Source: CAZQWJ01 sp964597265 (lineage in GTDB: Bacteria > Patescibacteriota > 4484-211 > JAGQKX01). Taken from it: a stretch of 5,921 nt of DNA. Positions 1 to 5,551 of this stretch are shown one piece after another. Below the pieces are notes generated by a model that saw only the letters and a list, made by a program, of their open reading frames with translations, was not told the DNA's origin and made no database searches. The stretch is from the NCBI GenBank assembly GCA_964597265.1, contig CAZQWJ010000035.1, positions 1-5,921 on the forward strand, in the 5' to 3' direction. Numbering within the stretch: position 1 is the stretch's first letter; each line of letters opens with the position of its first letter. The position numbers were made by a program, and so were the translations under genes.

Positions 1-9
1 TACAGTTAC

Positions 10-18
10 TGATATAAT
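10..18 (+). promoter_or_regulatory. Extended -10 promoter of tRNA-Ala
   Basis: A consensus TATAAT at 13-18 is preceded by TG plus one base (10-12), the extended -10 arrangement that can work with a weak -35. The -35 position would fall left of the window. Transcription would start near 25, leaving a 5' leader of about 20 nt before the mature tRNA at 45. Seen in sequence; the assignment to the tRNA is inferred from position and strand. Confidence 0.7.
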
Positions 19-44
19 GGATTCGGATGTGAAGATATGAACCA

Positions 45-120
45 GGGGCTGTAGTTCAACTGGTAGAACACTACAATCGCAATGTAGAGGTCGGCGGTTC
101 GAGTCCGCCCAGCTCCACCA
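45..120 (+). tRNA. tRNA-Ala, anticodon CGC
   Basis: Complete 76-nt cloverleaf with encoded CCA. The acceptor stem pairs 45-51 with 110-116, the D stem GTTC/GAAC is 54-57 and 66-69, the anticodon stem CTACA/TGTAG is 71-75 and 83-87, and the T stem GGCGG/CCGCC is 93-97 and 105-109 around TTCGAGT. The 7-nt anticodon loop (76-82) puts CGC at 78-80, reading codon GCG. The acceptor stem has a G-U wobble at the third pair (G47, T114), the known identity element for alanyl-tRNA synthetase, and the discriminator base is A117; both agree with alanine. The gene converges on the SdpI-family gene with only 5 nt between, and no plus-strand terminator is visible after it. Confidence 0.97.
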
Positions 121-125
121 TTCCC

Positions 126-776
126 CTACTCCTGCCTATACGCAGTATACGAGTAGATGACCGTCACCACAGAAACAACAAGAATCGGCGCAATGCTCAA
201 CCATATCGCGATTGTGCTGTCCACAAACATCCCCAAAAGCGACACGACCGCCGCAAGTTTGAACATCCTTCCACCAAACCGATGCGTCTTATCCCACACC
301 ACATCACTCGAAAGCGTCCACGGCGTGCGAATACCCATAAACCAGTTGCGTTTTGATTTTTCTAACACTGATCCGATCAGATAAAAGAGTATTGCCATTG
401 CCGGTATCATCACCACAACAAAGTCGAATCGATGCCCCAGATTCCATGCCATGGCCAAGCCAAAGATATAGACAAAATATACCGCAAGCCCCAGCCACAG
501 GAGATTGTATTGCGGCCGAAACGATTCAATATTTGATTTGAGCGGATCAATCTTAGGAATCACCACATACAGCAGGAAGAAAAGCACCATGAACGCAGGA
601 AACAGAAAGATCCCCCAAAATTTATCTGTATACCCATCCACCTCTCCGGCAGCATTCCAGTGCGATGCGATCTGGTCGGGAAATTGTGGGTACAATATGA
701 TCCCCGCTAAAACGGTTAGAGCAGTCAGTACAAGAAAAAGAATGGTCGTTGTTTTGGTATTCATATAGCTACGCAT
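126..776 (-). CDS. SdpI-family (DUF1648) integral membrane protein
   Basis: 216-residue polytopic membrane protein close in length to Bacillus subtilis SdpI (about 207). About six hydrophobic segments are visible near residues 10-29, 52-73, 92-112, 119-137, 172-188 and 190-210. The N-terminal DUF1648 signature is HWNAAGEVDGY (39-49), and the SdpI motif runs from NWFMGIRTPW (144-153) through WDKTHRFGG. In B. subtilis, SdpI gives immunity to the SdpC toxin and sequesters the repressor SdpR; neither partner is seen here, so only the fold is assigned. The start at 776 overlaps the upstream ATPase stop by 8 nt (ATGCGTAG) and has GGTGA 4-8 nt before it, which suits translational coupling; a second ATG four codons in (764) has no well-placed ribosome site. 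Distal gene of the ATPase operon. Ends with TAG. Confidence 0.9.
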   Translation of the reverse strand: MRSYMNTKTTTILFLVLTALTVLAGIILYPQFPDQIASHWNAAGEVDGYTDKFWGIFLFPAFMVLFFLLYVVIPKIDPLKSNIESFRPQYNLLWLGLAVYFVYIFGLAMAWNLGHRFDFVVVMIPAMAILFYLIGSVLEKSKRNWFMGIRTPWTLSSDVVWDKTHRFGGRMFKLAAVVSLLGMFVDSTIAIWLSIAPILVVSVVTVIYSYTAYRQE

Positions 777-3402
777 CTCTCACCAGTACACCGCGTCCTG
801 CCTTGATAATATCATACAATAACGTCAATACCAGACCACTGGCAAGTCCCAACAACAAACTTATTCCACTCAATGGGACGGTTTCGAACACCACATTCAT
901 CGGTGTGTAGATAATGACAAATGTTAGCAACAACGACAGAACCGACGCTGCAAACAAATACTGATTGACCCATGGCGAACGCGTAAGCACCTTCTTTCTA
1001 AACGAGCGGAAGTTATACGCACCAAATATCTCCATCATTATCAAGGCAAACAACCCGGTGGTACGCCCTGTCACCGTGTCCATGCCAAGCACATTAAACG
1101 AAATCACATACACGCTAAGCGTGATGGTTGCCATAATAATTGAGGTTTTGACCGTGAGGATCTTGAGTCCGCGCGTTAATATATCCGCACCCTTACGTGG
1201 TTTTTGATCCATAATATCTTTGGAGGACGGATTAAATCCAAGTGCTATCGCTGGCAGGTTATCCGTCACCAGATTCATAAACAGAATTTGCAACGCCAGC
1301 ATCACTGGCACCTGCCAGCCAACGTATGGCGCAAAGATAGTACTAATGAGTAGAATCAGCATTTCTGCACCATTGCACGACAATTGGTAACTGGTAAATT
1401 TGCGGAGGTTGGTAAAGATAGTTCGCCCTTCCCGAATCGCATCAACAATCGTAGAAAAATTGTCGTCTTTGAGAATAAGATCAGAAACCGAACGTGATAC
1501 ATCGGTCCCATTCTTACCCATTGCAATACCAATGTGCGCTTCTTTGAGCGCGGGTGCATCGTTGACACCATCGCCGGTCATAGCGACTATTTCGTCATTT
1601 TCTTTGAGCGCACGAACGATACGCAGCTTGTGCTGTGGTTTGACTCGAGCAAAAATAGCAGTCTGTGGCACTAGTGTTTTAAGCTCTTCGTCGGACATCT
1701 CCTCCAATTGATAGCCCTCCAGCAACGAGCCTTTGATGCCTACTTCTTCGGCAATGGCTTGTGCGGTGGTTTTGTTATCGCCTGTAATAAGTTTGACTTT
1801 GATACCGGACTGTCTGGTGACTTCCAGTGCCTCTTTGACACCAATCCGTGGGGGGTCTTCCATGGATACAATACCCAAAAAGATCAGATCCTCTTCTTTG
1901 TACGTGTTTGCATCCTTATGCGCCGGCTTAAATGCCAACGCCAACGTACGTAGCGCGTTGGATGTTTGAGTTTCGTTGAACGCCAGTATGTCTTTTTTTA
2001 CGTTTGAGGTCAGTGGTGTGGCAGTACCATCTACATAGATGTGAGAACAGGTCTCTATCAAAACCTCAGGGGCGCCTTTTGCGAATATTGTCCGCTCCTG
2101 CCCTTTTTCTACCAGTACTGACATCATTTTGCGCTCCGAGTTGAACGGCAATTCTTCGATGACAGCATACTCAAGATCTTCTCTATACAAGTCAACCTTT
2201 GCACCAAGCACCAGCAGTGCAGCCTCGGTTGGAGTACCTAGTATTTCAAACTCGTTATCCTCCCCTGTACGGTTGATTGCGGAATCATTACAGACAATGC
2301 CGCAGGTAATCAACTTTTCCAGCACCGGATCATGCGTATAATCCACACGCACCTCATCCCGCTGAATGTCCCCGTTACCTTCAAACCCGACACCCGTCAC
2401 GTCATACAGGCCCGGGTGCACATAGACGTTGCGAATGGTCATTTCGCCGGTTGTGATCGTTCCGGTCTTGTCAGTACAAATCACGGTAGTTTCACCGAGC
2501 GTCTCGATAATAGACATGCGGTTGACGATTGCGTTGTGCTTTGCCATCCTGCTTGCGCCCACTGCCAACGTCGAAACCAGTACCACCGGAAACCCTTCTG
2601 GGAAGGACGAAACCGACATCGCAATAATAATGATCAACACATCGACCAATACTGCAGAGTCGACGTATGGCGCTCGCAACAATATCAGAAGCCCTGTTAC
2701 AAACGAAAAGATAATCGCCACGATCACCATGAATTTTGTAATAGTGTTGATTTTGTCTCTGAGTGGTAGTTCTTTTTCTGTTTCAGAAATCATGCCCGCA
2801 ATCTCTCCGAATTTGGTATTCATACCAGTATGCTCGACCGATACGATCGCCTTGCCGTTCACGATAAACGTTCCCATGAACAGCCTGTTTTCATCGGTCG
2901 GCTCGCCATCTGCAGGTACAGCGTTCTTTTTTACCTCTATCGACTCTCCGGTGAGTATTGATTCGTTGACACGCAGATCTCTGGACTCTAGCAACAGACA
3001 GTCTGCCGGAATCTTTTCACCTGATCGCAAAAAGACAATATCCCCCGGTACAATATATCGCGACTCTACTTCGACCTTTTTGCCGTTACGCAGCGCCAGC
3101 GACACAGGCATAATCATCTTTTTGAGAGCACTAAGCGCCTGTTCTGCTTTGTATTCCTGGATAAAGCCAACCGTTACAACGACAAAAATCACAACTAAGA
3201 TCATCACGCCGGTGATATTTTTGCCAACAAAAAACGACATCAGCGCTGCAGCGGTCAATAGATAAATGATGAAGTTGCCTTGGATCTGACGCCACAAGAC
3301 ATCAAATGCAGTAATCTTGTGGGTATCACGCAGTTCGTTCGGACCAAATTGGGATAGGCGCCTTTTTGCTTCTTCTGTAGTCAGGCCTTTTTGAGGCGTC
3401 AT
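769..3402 (-). CDS. P2-type calcium-transporting ATPase
   Basis: 877 residues, full length for a bacterial P-type ATPase. Domains in order: N-terminal cation-ATPase region (about 5-60); TM1-TM2 (45-82); actuator domain with TGES at 151-154; TM3-TM4 with PEGFP at 268-272; phosphorylation motif DKTGT (catalytic Asp311); nucleotide-binding domain with KGAPE near 442; DPPR 517-520; TGDN 540-543; TGDGVND from 609; and six C-terminal TM segments from about 668 to 863. Transport residues aligned by eye to SERCA are all present: Glu269 (TM4), Asn677 and Glu680 (TM5), Asn710, Thr713 and Asp714 (TM6), and Glu791 (TM8, in MMEIFGAYN). This favours Ca2+ export, possibly two ions per cycle, over Mg2+, Na+ or heavy-metal transport; specificity remains inferred. 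It follows obg after 37 nt and leads into the SdpI-family gene. No Shine-Dalgarno precedes the ATG; a promoter lies right against it. Ends with TAG. Confidence 0.93.
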   Translation of the reverse strand: MTPQKGLTTEEAKRRLSQFGPNELRDTHKITAFDVLWRQIQGNFIIYLLTAAALMSFFVGKNITGVMILVVIFVVVTVGFIQEYKAEQALSALKKMIMPVSLALRNGKKVEVESRYIVPGDIVFLRSGEKIPADCLLLESRDLRVNESILTGESIEVKKNAVPADGEPTDENRLFMGTFIVNGKAIVSVEHTGMNTKFGEIAGMISETEKELPLRDKINTITKFMVIVAIIFSFVTGLLILLRAPYVDSAVLVDVLIIIIAMSVSSFPEGFPVVLVSTLAVGASRMAKHNAIVNRMSIIETLGETTVICTDKTGTITTGEMTIRNVYVHPGLYDVTGVGFEGNGDIQRDEVRVDYTHDPVLEKLITCGIVCNDSAINRTGEDNEFEILGTPTEAALLVLGAKVDLYREDLEYAVIEELPFNSERKMMSVLVEKGQERTIFAKGAPEVLIETCSHIYVDGTATPLTSNVKKDILAFNETQTSNALRTLALAFKPAHKDANTYKEEDLIFLGIVSMEDPPRIGVKEALEVTRQSGIKVKLITGDNKTTAQAIAEEVGIKGSLLEGYQLEEMSDEELKTLVPQTAIFARVKPQHKLRIVRALKENDEIVAMTGDGVNDAPALKEAHIGIAMGKNGTDVSRSVSDLILKDDNFSTIVDAIREGRTIFTNLRKFTSYQLSCNGAEMLILLISTIFAPYVGWQVPVMLALQILFMNLVTDNLPAIALGFNPSSKDIMDQKPRKGADILTRGLKILTVKTSIIMATITLSVYVISFNVLGMDTVTGRTTGLFALIMMEIFGAYNFRSFRKKVLTRSPWVNQYLFAASVLSLLLTFVIIYTPMNVVFETVPLSGISLLLGLASGLVLTLLYDIIKAGRGVLVRDA

Positions 3403-3408
3403 TTCGTC

Positions 3409-3437
3409 ATTGTACTATACTTATTTGGCATGACCAA
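3409..3437 (-). promoter_or_regulatory. Candidate promoter for the ATPase-SdpI operon, possibly leaderless
   Basis: On the minus strand TTGGTC (3437-3432) and TACAAT (3414-3409) are separated by 17 nt. With usual spacing, transcription would start at or next to the A of the ATPase ATG at 3402, exactly 6 nt past the -10. No Shine-Dalgarno-like run exists in the 37 nt between the obg stop and this ATG. A second near-consensus hexamer, TATAGT at 3419-3414, is an alternative -10 without a good -35. Prediction from sequence only. Confidence 0.45.
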
Positions 3438-3439
3438 CG

Positions 3440-4645
3440 CTACAAATCCTCCACTCCAAACACCGGTACAGTAGGGGTAGGTGGTACTGGGGCTGGCGCT
3501 TGATCGAGCAATTCCTGAATCTTGTGTCGGAGTTCATCCAAATTATCATGCGTGATCGCTGAGATGCCTATGACTGCGACTCCGCTTTTTGCAAACAATG
3601 CCTGGATCTCGGGTAACAACATTTGATTGTCCGGCAGGTCAGTCTTACTCACTACCACCAGCTCAGGTTTTGCGGTCAAAATTTTGGAATAATCGGCCAA
3701 TTCTTCCCTAATCACATCGTATGCTTTTTTCACCGTTTCAACCGAAACCTCCCTACCCAACTCCTGTGCTGCTGAAAATGGATCAATCACGTGCACTAAC
3801 ACACGCGTTCGCTCAACATGGCGTAAAAATTCATCCCCCAGCCCTTTACCCTCAGCCGCGCCCTCAATCAGACCCGGGATATCTGCAAGCACTATTTCTC
3901 CACCATTATCCTGAGCTTGTCGAAGGACGCCAAGGTTAGGATGCAGCGTAGTAAAGCGATAATCAGCAATCTGCGGGCGGGCATTTGTAATAACCGACAG
4001 CAACGTGCTTTTGCCTGCATTGGGAAATCCAATGAGCCCAACATCAGCCAGCAGTTTGAGCTCAAGACGAATCTGTTTTTCCTGTCCTGATTCGCCTGGA
4101 GTGAATGTGCGCGGTGCCTGATCCGTCGATGACTTAAACCGCGCGTTGCCTTTGCCTCCCTCTCCCCCGCTGGCAACCAATACGGTCTGGCCGGGTTCTG
4201 TCAGATCCGCGAGTAACATAACCTCATCATCTGTCATCCCGAGCGTAGCCTGCCTGCGCAGGCAGGTCGAGGGATCTATCTTTGTAAAGCCAGATTCCTC
4301 CATAGAGCCTGCCTGCGCAGGCGAGGCGGAATGACGGGAGAGATTAACTTCGAATACCTGCGTGCCCACCGGGACATTAAGATACAGATCCTCAGCAGAC
4401 GCTCCTGTCATGTGTTGTTTGCCACCACGTTTGCCGTTTTGAGCTTTGAAATTTCTCTTTTCTTGAAAATCAAGTAGGGTCGAAAGATTGGTATCCACGA
4501 CAAAGTACACACTGCCGCCCTTGCCTCCGTCTCCTCCATCAGGGCCGCCTTTGGGGACAAATTTTTCGTGTCGAAAAGAAACTGCTCCATCTCCCCCATC
4601 CCCGGCTTTGACTGTGATAATAGCGTGATCTACAAAATGCCGCAT
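3440..4645 (-). CDS. obg: Obg/CgtA GTPase without OCT domain, carrying an inserted repeat
   Basis: Essential GTPase acting in large ribosomal subunit assembly and stress signalling. From the ATG at 4645 it is 401 residues. The start is chosen because MRHFVDHAIITVKAGDGG matches the usual Obg N-terminus and sits 6 nt after a perfect -10; a TTG eight codons earlier (4669) is the alternative and lies between that -10 and the terminator. The glycine-rich Obg fold (about 1-192) has AGDGGDG and GGPDGGDGGKGG. GTPase motifs: G1 GFPNAGKS (206-213), switch I DYRFTT (228-233), G3 DIPG (255-258), G4 SKTD (333-336), G5 ISA (361-363). Residues about 104-138 are encoded by a 103-bp palindromic repeat inserted in frame; LRQAQD (241-246) looks derived from another repeat. 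The protein ends in a Pro-rich tail (VFGVEDL), lacking the OCT domain of B. subtilis or E. coli Obg. Ends with TAG. Confidence 0.95.
   Translation of the reverse strand: MRHFVDHAIITVKAGDGGDGAVSFRHEKFVPKGGPDGGDGGKGGSVYFVVDTNLSTLLDFQEKRNFKAQNGKRGGKQHMTGASAEDLYLNVPVGTQVFEVNLSRHSASPAQAGSMEESGFTKIDPSTCLRRQATLGMTDDEVMLLADLTEPGQTVLVASGGEGGKGNARFKSSTDQAPRTFTPGESGQEKQIRLELKLLADVGLIGFPNAGKSTLLSVITNARPQIADYRFTTLHPNLGVLRQAQDNGGEIVLADIPGLIEGAAEGKGLGDEFLRHVERTRVLVHVIDPFSAAQELGREVSVETVKKAYDVIREELADYSKILTAKPELVVVSKTDLPDNQMLLPEIQALFAKSGVAVIGISAITHDNLDELRHKIQELLDQAPAPVPPTPTVPVFGVEDL
3909..3927. repeat. Partial dispersed repeat (CTGAGCTTGTCGAAGG type) within obg
   Basis: The imperfect palindrome TCCTGAGCTTGTCGAAGGA matches a short repeat type I recall from many bacterial and metagenomic assemblies. 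Read on the minus strand it gives LRQAQD inside the loop between switch I (NLGV) and the G3 DIPG motif. Compared with B. subtilis Obg that loop is about two residues longer, so the repeat appears to replace sequence more than add to it. It could be chance similarity. Confidence 0.5.
4233..4335. repeat. 103-bp MITE-like double-hairpin element inserted in obg
   Basis: The ends are GTCAT (4233-4237) and ATGAC (4331-4335), a perfect inverted pair. Inside, CCC (4238-4240) pairs with GGG (4271-4273) to close hairpin 1, ATCT (4274-4277) pairs with AGAT (4292-4295), and TCC (4296-4298) pairs with GGA (4328-4330) to close hairpin 2. Both hairpins contain CCTGCCTGCGCAGGC palindromes. The whole element is translated on the minus strand as about 35 residues of obg with no stop and frame kept. 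No clear target-site duplication is visible. It shares termini and internal blocks with the element at 5342-5408. No transposase is encoded. Confidence 0.85.
4249..4266. repeat. 18-bp perfect palindrome nested in the obg element
   Basis: CCTGCCTGCGCAGGCAGG is a perfect inverted repeat lying between GAGCGTAG and TCGAGGG. Removing it would join these into CCCGAGCGTAGTCGAGGG, a plausible simpler hairpin, so it looks like a second insertion into the first repeat. A degenerate copy (CCTGCCTGCGCAGGC followed by GAGGC) lies at 4308-4327 in the other hairpin. Confidence 0.8.
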
Positions 4646-4651
4646 GAGGGT

Positions 4652-4657
4652 ATTATA
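4652..4657 (-). promoter_or_regulatory. -10 element of obg, possibly leaderless
   Basis: Perfect TATAAT on the minus strand, exactly 6 nt upstream of the ATG at 4645, predicting a transcript that begins at or beside the start codon. No Shine-Dalgarno is present. The -35 position overlaps the T-run of the preceding terminator and has no recognisable TTGACA. The spacing equals that of the ATPase promoter. Confidence 0.5.
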
Positions 4658-4670
4658 CAGTAGCGACAAT

Positions 4671-4700
4671 AAAAAAGCCCCACGCCGATTGGCGCAGGGC
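4671..4700 (-). terminator. Rho-independent terminator upstream of obg
   Basis: On the minus strand, a 10-bp stem GCCCTGCGCC/GGCGTGGGGC (4700-4691 with 4686-4677, two G-U pairs) closes a 4-nt loop and is followed by six T. On the plus strand the two wobbles become A-C mismatches and no T-run follows, so it acts on minus-strand transcripts coming out of the gap. It insulates obg, so obg is probably not co-transcribed with the gap gene. Confidence 0.85.
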
Positions 4701-4724
4701 TCAATGAGTCCTTAGATATATTTT

Positions 4725-4824
4725 NNNNNNNNNNNNNNNNNNNNNNNNNNNNNNNNNNNNNNNNNNNNNNNNNNNNNNNNNNNNNNNNNNNNNNNNNNNN
4801 NNNNNNNNNNNNNNNNNNNNNNNN
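4725..4824. other. Assembly gap (100 N)
   Basis: Exactly 100 undetermined bases, the conventional length for a scaffold gap of unknown size, so the true distance may differ. Whatever is here is likely transcribed on the minus strand: a minus-strand Shine-Dalgarno and ATG stand at its right edge and a minus-strand terminator at its left. The edge sequences resemble parts of the element at 5552-5672. Confidence 0.98.
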
Positions 4825-4832
4825 TCTCAGGG

Positions 4833-4846
4833 CATGTTGTCCTCCT
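4833..4846 (-). promoter_or_regulatory. Consensus Shine-Dalgarno and ATG at the gap edge
   Basis: On the minus strand AGGAGG (4846-4841), a 5-nt spacer and ATG (4835-4833) form an ideal translation start pointing into the gap. The next codons are CCC and TGA, so in the standard code the frame ends after two residues. Either this is a contig-end error, a minimal start-stop regulatory ORF, or not a gene start at all. Confidence 0.4.
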
Positions 4847-4850
4847 AACA

Positions 4851-5078
4851 CTTTCAGGAACGGAGCGAATCCCTATCAGGGAACTCCGTTTTTTATCCTG
4901 AAACAAATGTTTAATAGGGCTTTCGCCCTAACCAGTTTGCACCAAAAAGTGCTTTTGAACAGAGCAGACTGGCACTGCTCAAGAGGGCAAGTCTTACGAC
5001 TTATCCTCCCTCTCGGTAGGGCCCAGCTGAGCGATAAACTCAGCCTTCAGAGCCATGGCCTCCGACTTGAAACAAGTC
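4851..5078 (-). ncRNA. Candidate structured RNA or 5' leader (hairpin array)
   Basis: Successive stems, plus coordinates: 5064-5078 (GACTTG/CAAGTC), 5026-5044 (GCTGAG/CTCAGC), 4982-5013 (AGAGGG/CCCTCT enclosing AAGTC/GACTT), 4962-4980 (GAGCAG/CTGCTC), 4939-4952 (GCAC/GTGC), 4915-4930 (TAGGGC/GCCCTA), and 4852-4903 (TTTCAGG/CCTGAAA enclosing AACGGAG/CTCCGTT). Read on the minus strand two loops are GUAA and GAAA, both GNRA tetraloops; on the plus strand they are not, which favours a minus-strand RNA. The loop of the 4962-4980 hairpin contains CCAGT (minus), which can pair with ACTGG (minus, plus 4932-4936) to form a pseudoknot. The array ends just before the Shine-Dalgarno at the gap, suggesting a cis-regulatory leader. 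It matches no riboswitch, tmRNA, RNase P or SRP signature I can recognise. Confidence 0.4.
4859..4894 (+). terminator. Possible plus-strand terminator
   Basis: The stem AACGGAG/CTCCGTT (4859-4865 and 4884-4890), with an inner TCCC/GGGA hairpin, runs directly into six T (4889-4894). That would terminate a plus-strand transcript leaving the gap; one plus frame from the gap ends with TAA at 4846-4848. The same bases also form the last arm of the minus-strand structured array, with an outer stem, so the two readings compete. Confidence 0.4.
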
Positions 5079-5341
5079 AGAGAAATGATCCGCGGTGGCA
5101 GAGAGATGACAATAAACTGTTTGAGCGTATGAATAGTGCACTAGATACATTCGAACGAGAAAATAACATACAGTTTAGTAGCGATTTACGTGTACGAATT
5201 AAGAATGCTCAAAATCCAGTCACCGCAGCAGCTCAACCTGCCTTTTGATTTCTCTTTTGACTTATAGATAGCAAACTTCCCGTGCTGGCAGCCATACGAA
5301 GTTGCCCTGACTCTCTACCATGTGAGGAATAAACAGGATGT
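5079..5341. other. Region with no confident gene; protein-like open plus frame
   Basis: A plus frame is open from the gap edge (4826) to TGA at 5246-5248, about 140 codons, with the first ATG at 4907. Its last ~45 codons (from about 5110) look protein-like: mixed charged and hydrophobic residues, FERMNSALDTFERENNIQ, and an Ala-rich end AAAQPAF. The earlier part overlaps the hairpin array and looks less like protein. No ribosome site is visible. It may be a gene remnant. From 5249 to 5341 I see nothing recognisable. Confidence 0.25.
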
Positions 5342-5408
5342 GTCATCCCAAATTTAATTTGGGATCCAGAGTAGATTAGGCCTGGATTCCAGCATCCGCT
5401 GGAATGAC
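5342..5408. repeat. 67-bp MITE-like double-hairpin element (same family as in obg)
   Basis: Terminal GTCAT (5342-5346) and ATGAC (5404-5408) pair. Hairpin 1 is ATCCCAAATT/AATTTGGGAT (5345-5365), the middle stem is ATCCAG (5364-5369) with CTGGAT (5382-5387), and hairpin 2 is ATTCCAGC/GCTGGAAT around ATCC (5386-5405). The arrangement and the blocks TGTCATCCC, GGGATC, GATTCC and GGAATGAC are the same as in the obg element, with shorter hairpin interiors. Non-coding location. The short hairpins resemble dispersed repeats of other bacteria (GGATTCCAGC type). Confidence 0.85.
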
Positions 5409-5551
5409 CGATACTCACACAACAACCTTCGGCCTACATCACTCTATAGCCTTTCAAGAATGATCTACTTACCAAAACGACGAAAAATCCAAAAGTATGG
5501 GTGTGTCTGGCCTGCTATCATCGATATTTTTGTAGTGCTGGGAAACAAGAT
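5409..5551. other. Intergenic stretch, no supported gene
   Basis: Short open frames exist on both strands here, but each runs through the terminator at 5552-5582 and none has a ribosome site or a recognisable product. I see no stem, promoter or repeat worth naming. Confidence 0.5.

Noticed and set aside
4646..4669. TTG start for obg giving eight extra residues
   Set aside because: The extra residues lack similarity to Obg N-termini and the codons span the -10 element.
4994..5056. Similarity of MALKAEFIAQLG to the start of ribosomal protein S15 or L10
   Set aside because: The frame stops after 20 codons and no continuation in other frames resembles either protein.
4908..5080. CRISPR array suggested by repeated short hairpins
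   Set aside because: The stems differ from one another in sequence and spacing; there is no direct repeat unit.
4836..5100. tmRNA, RNase P RNA, SRP RNA or a group I/II intron in the hairpin array
   Set aside because: No tRNA-like end, no GAGGAAAGTCC-type core, no SRP apical motif and no recognisable intron core was found on either strand.
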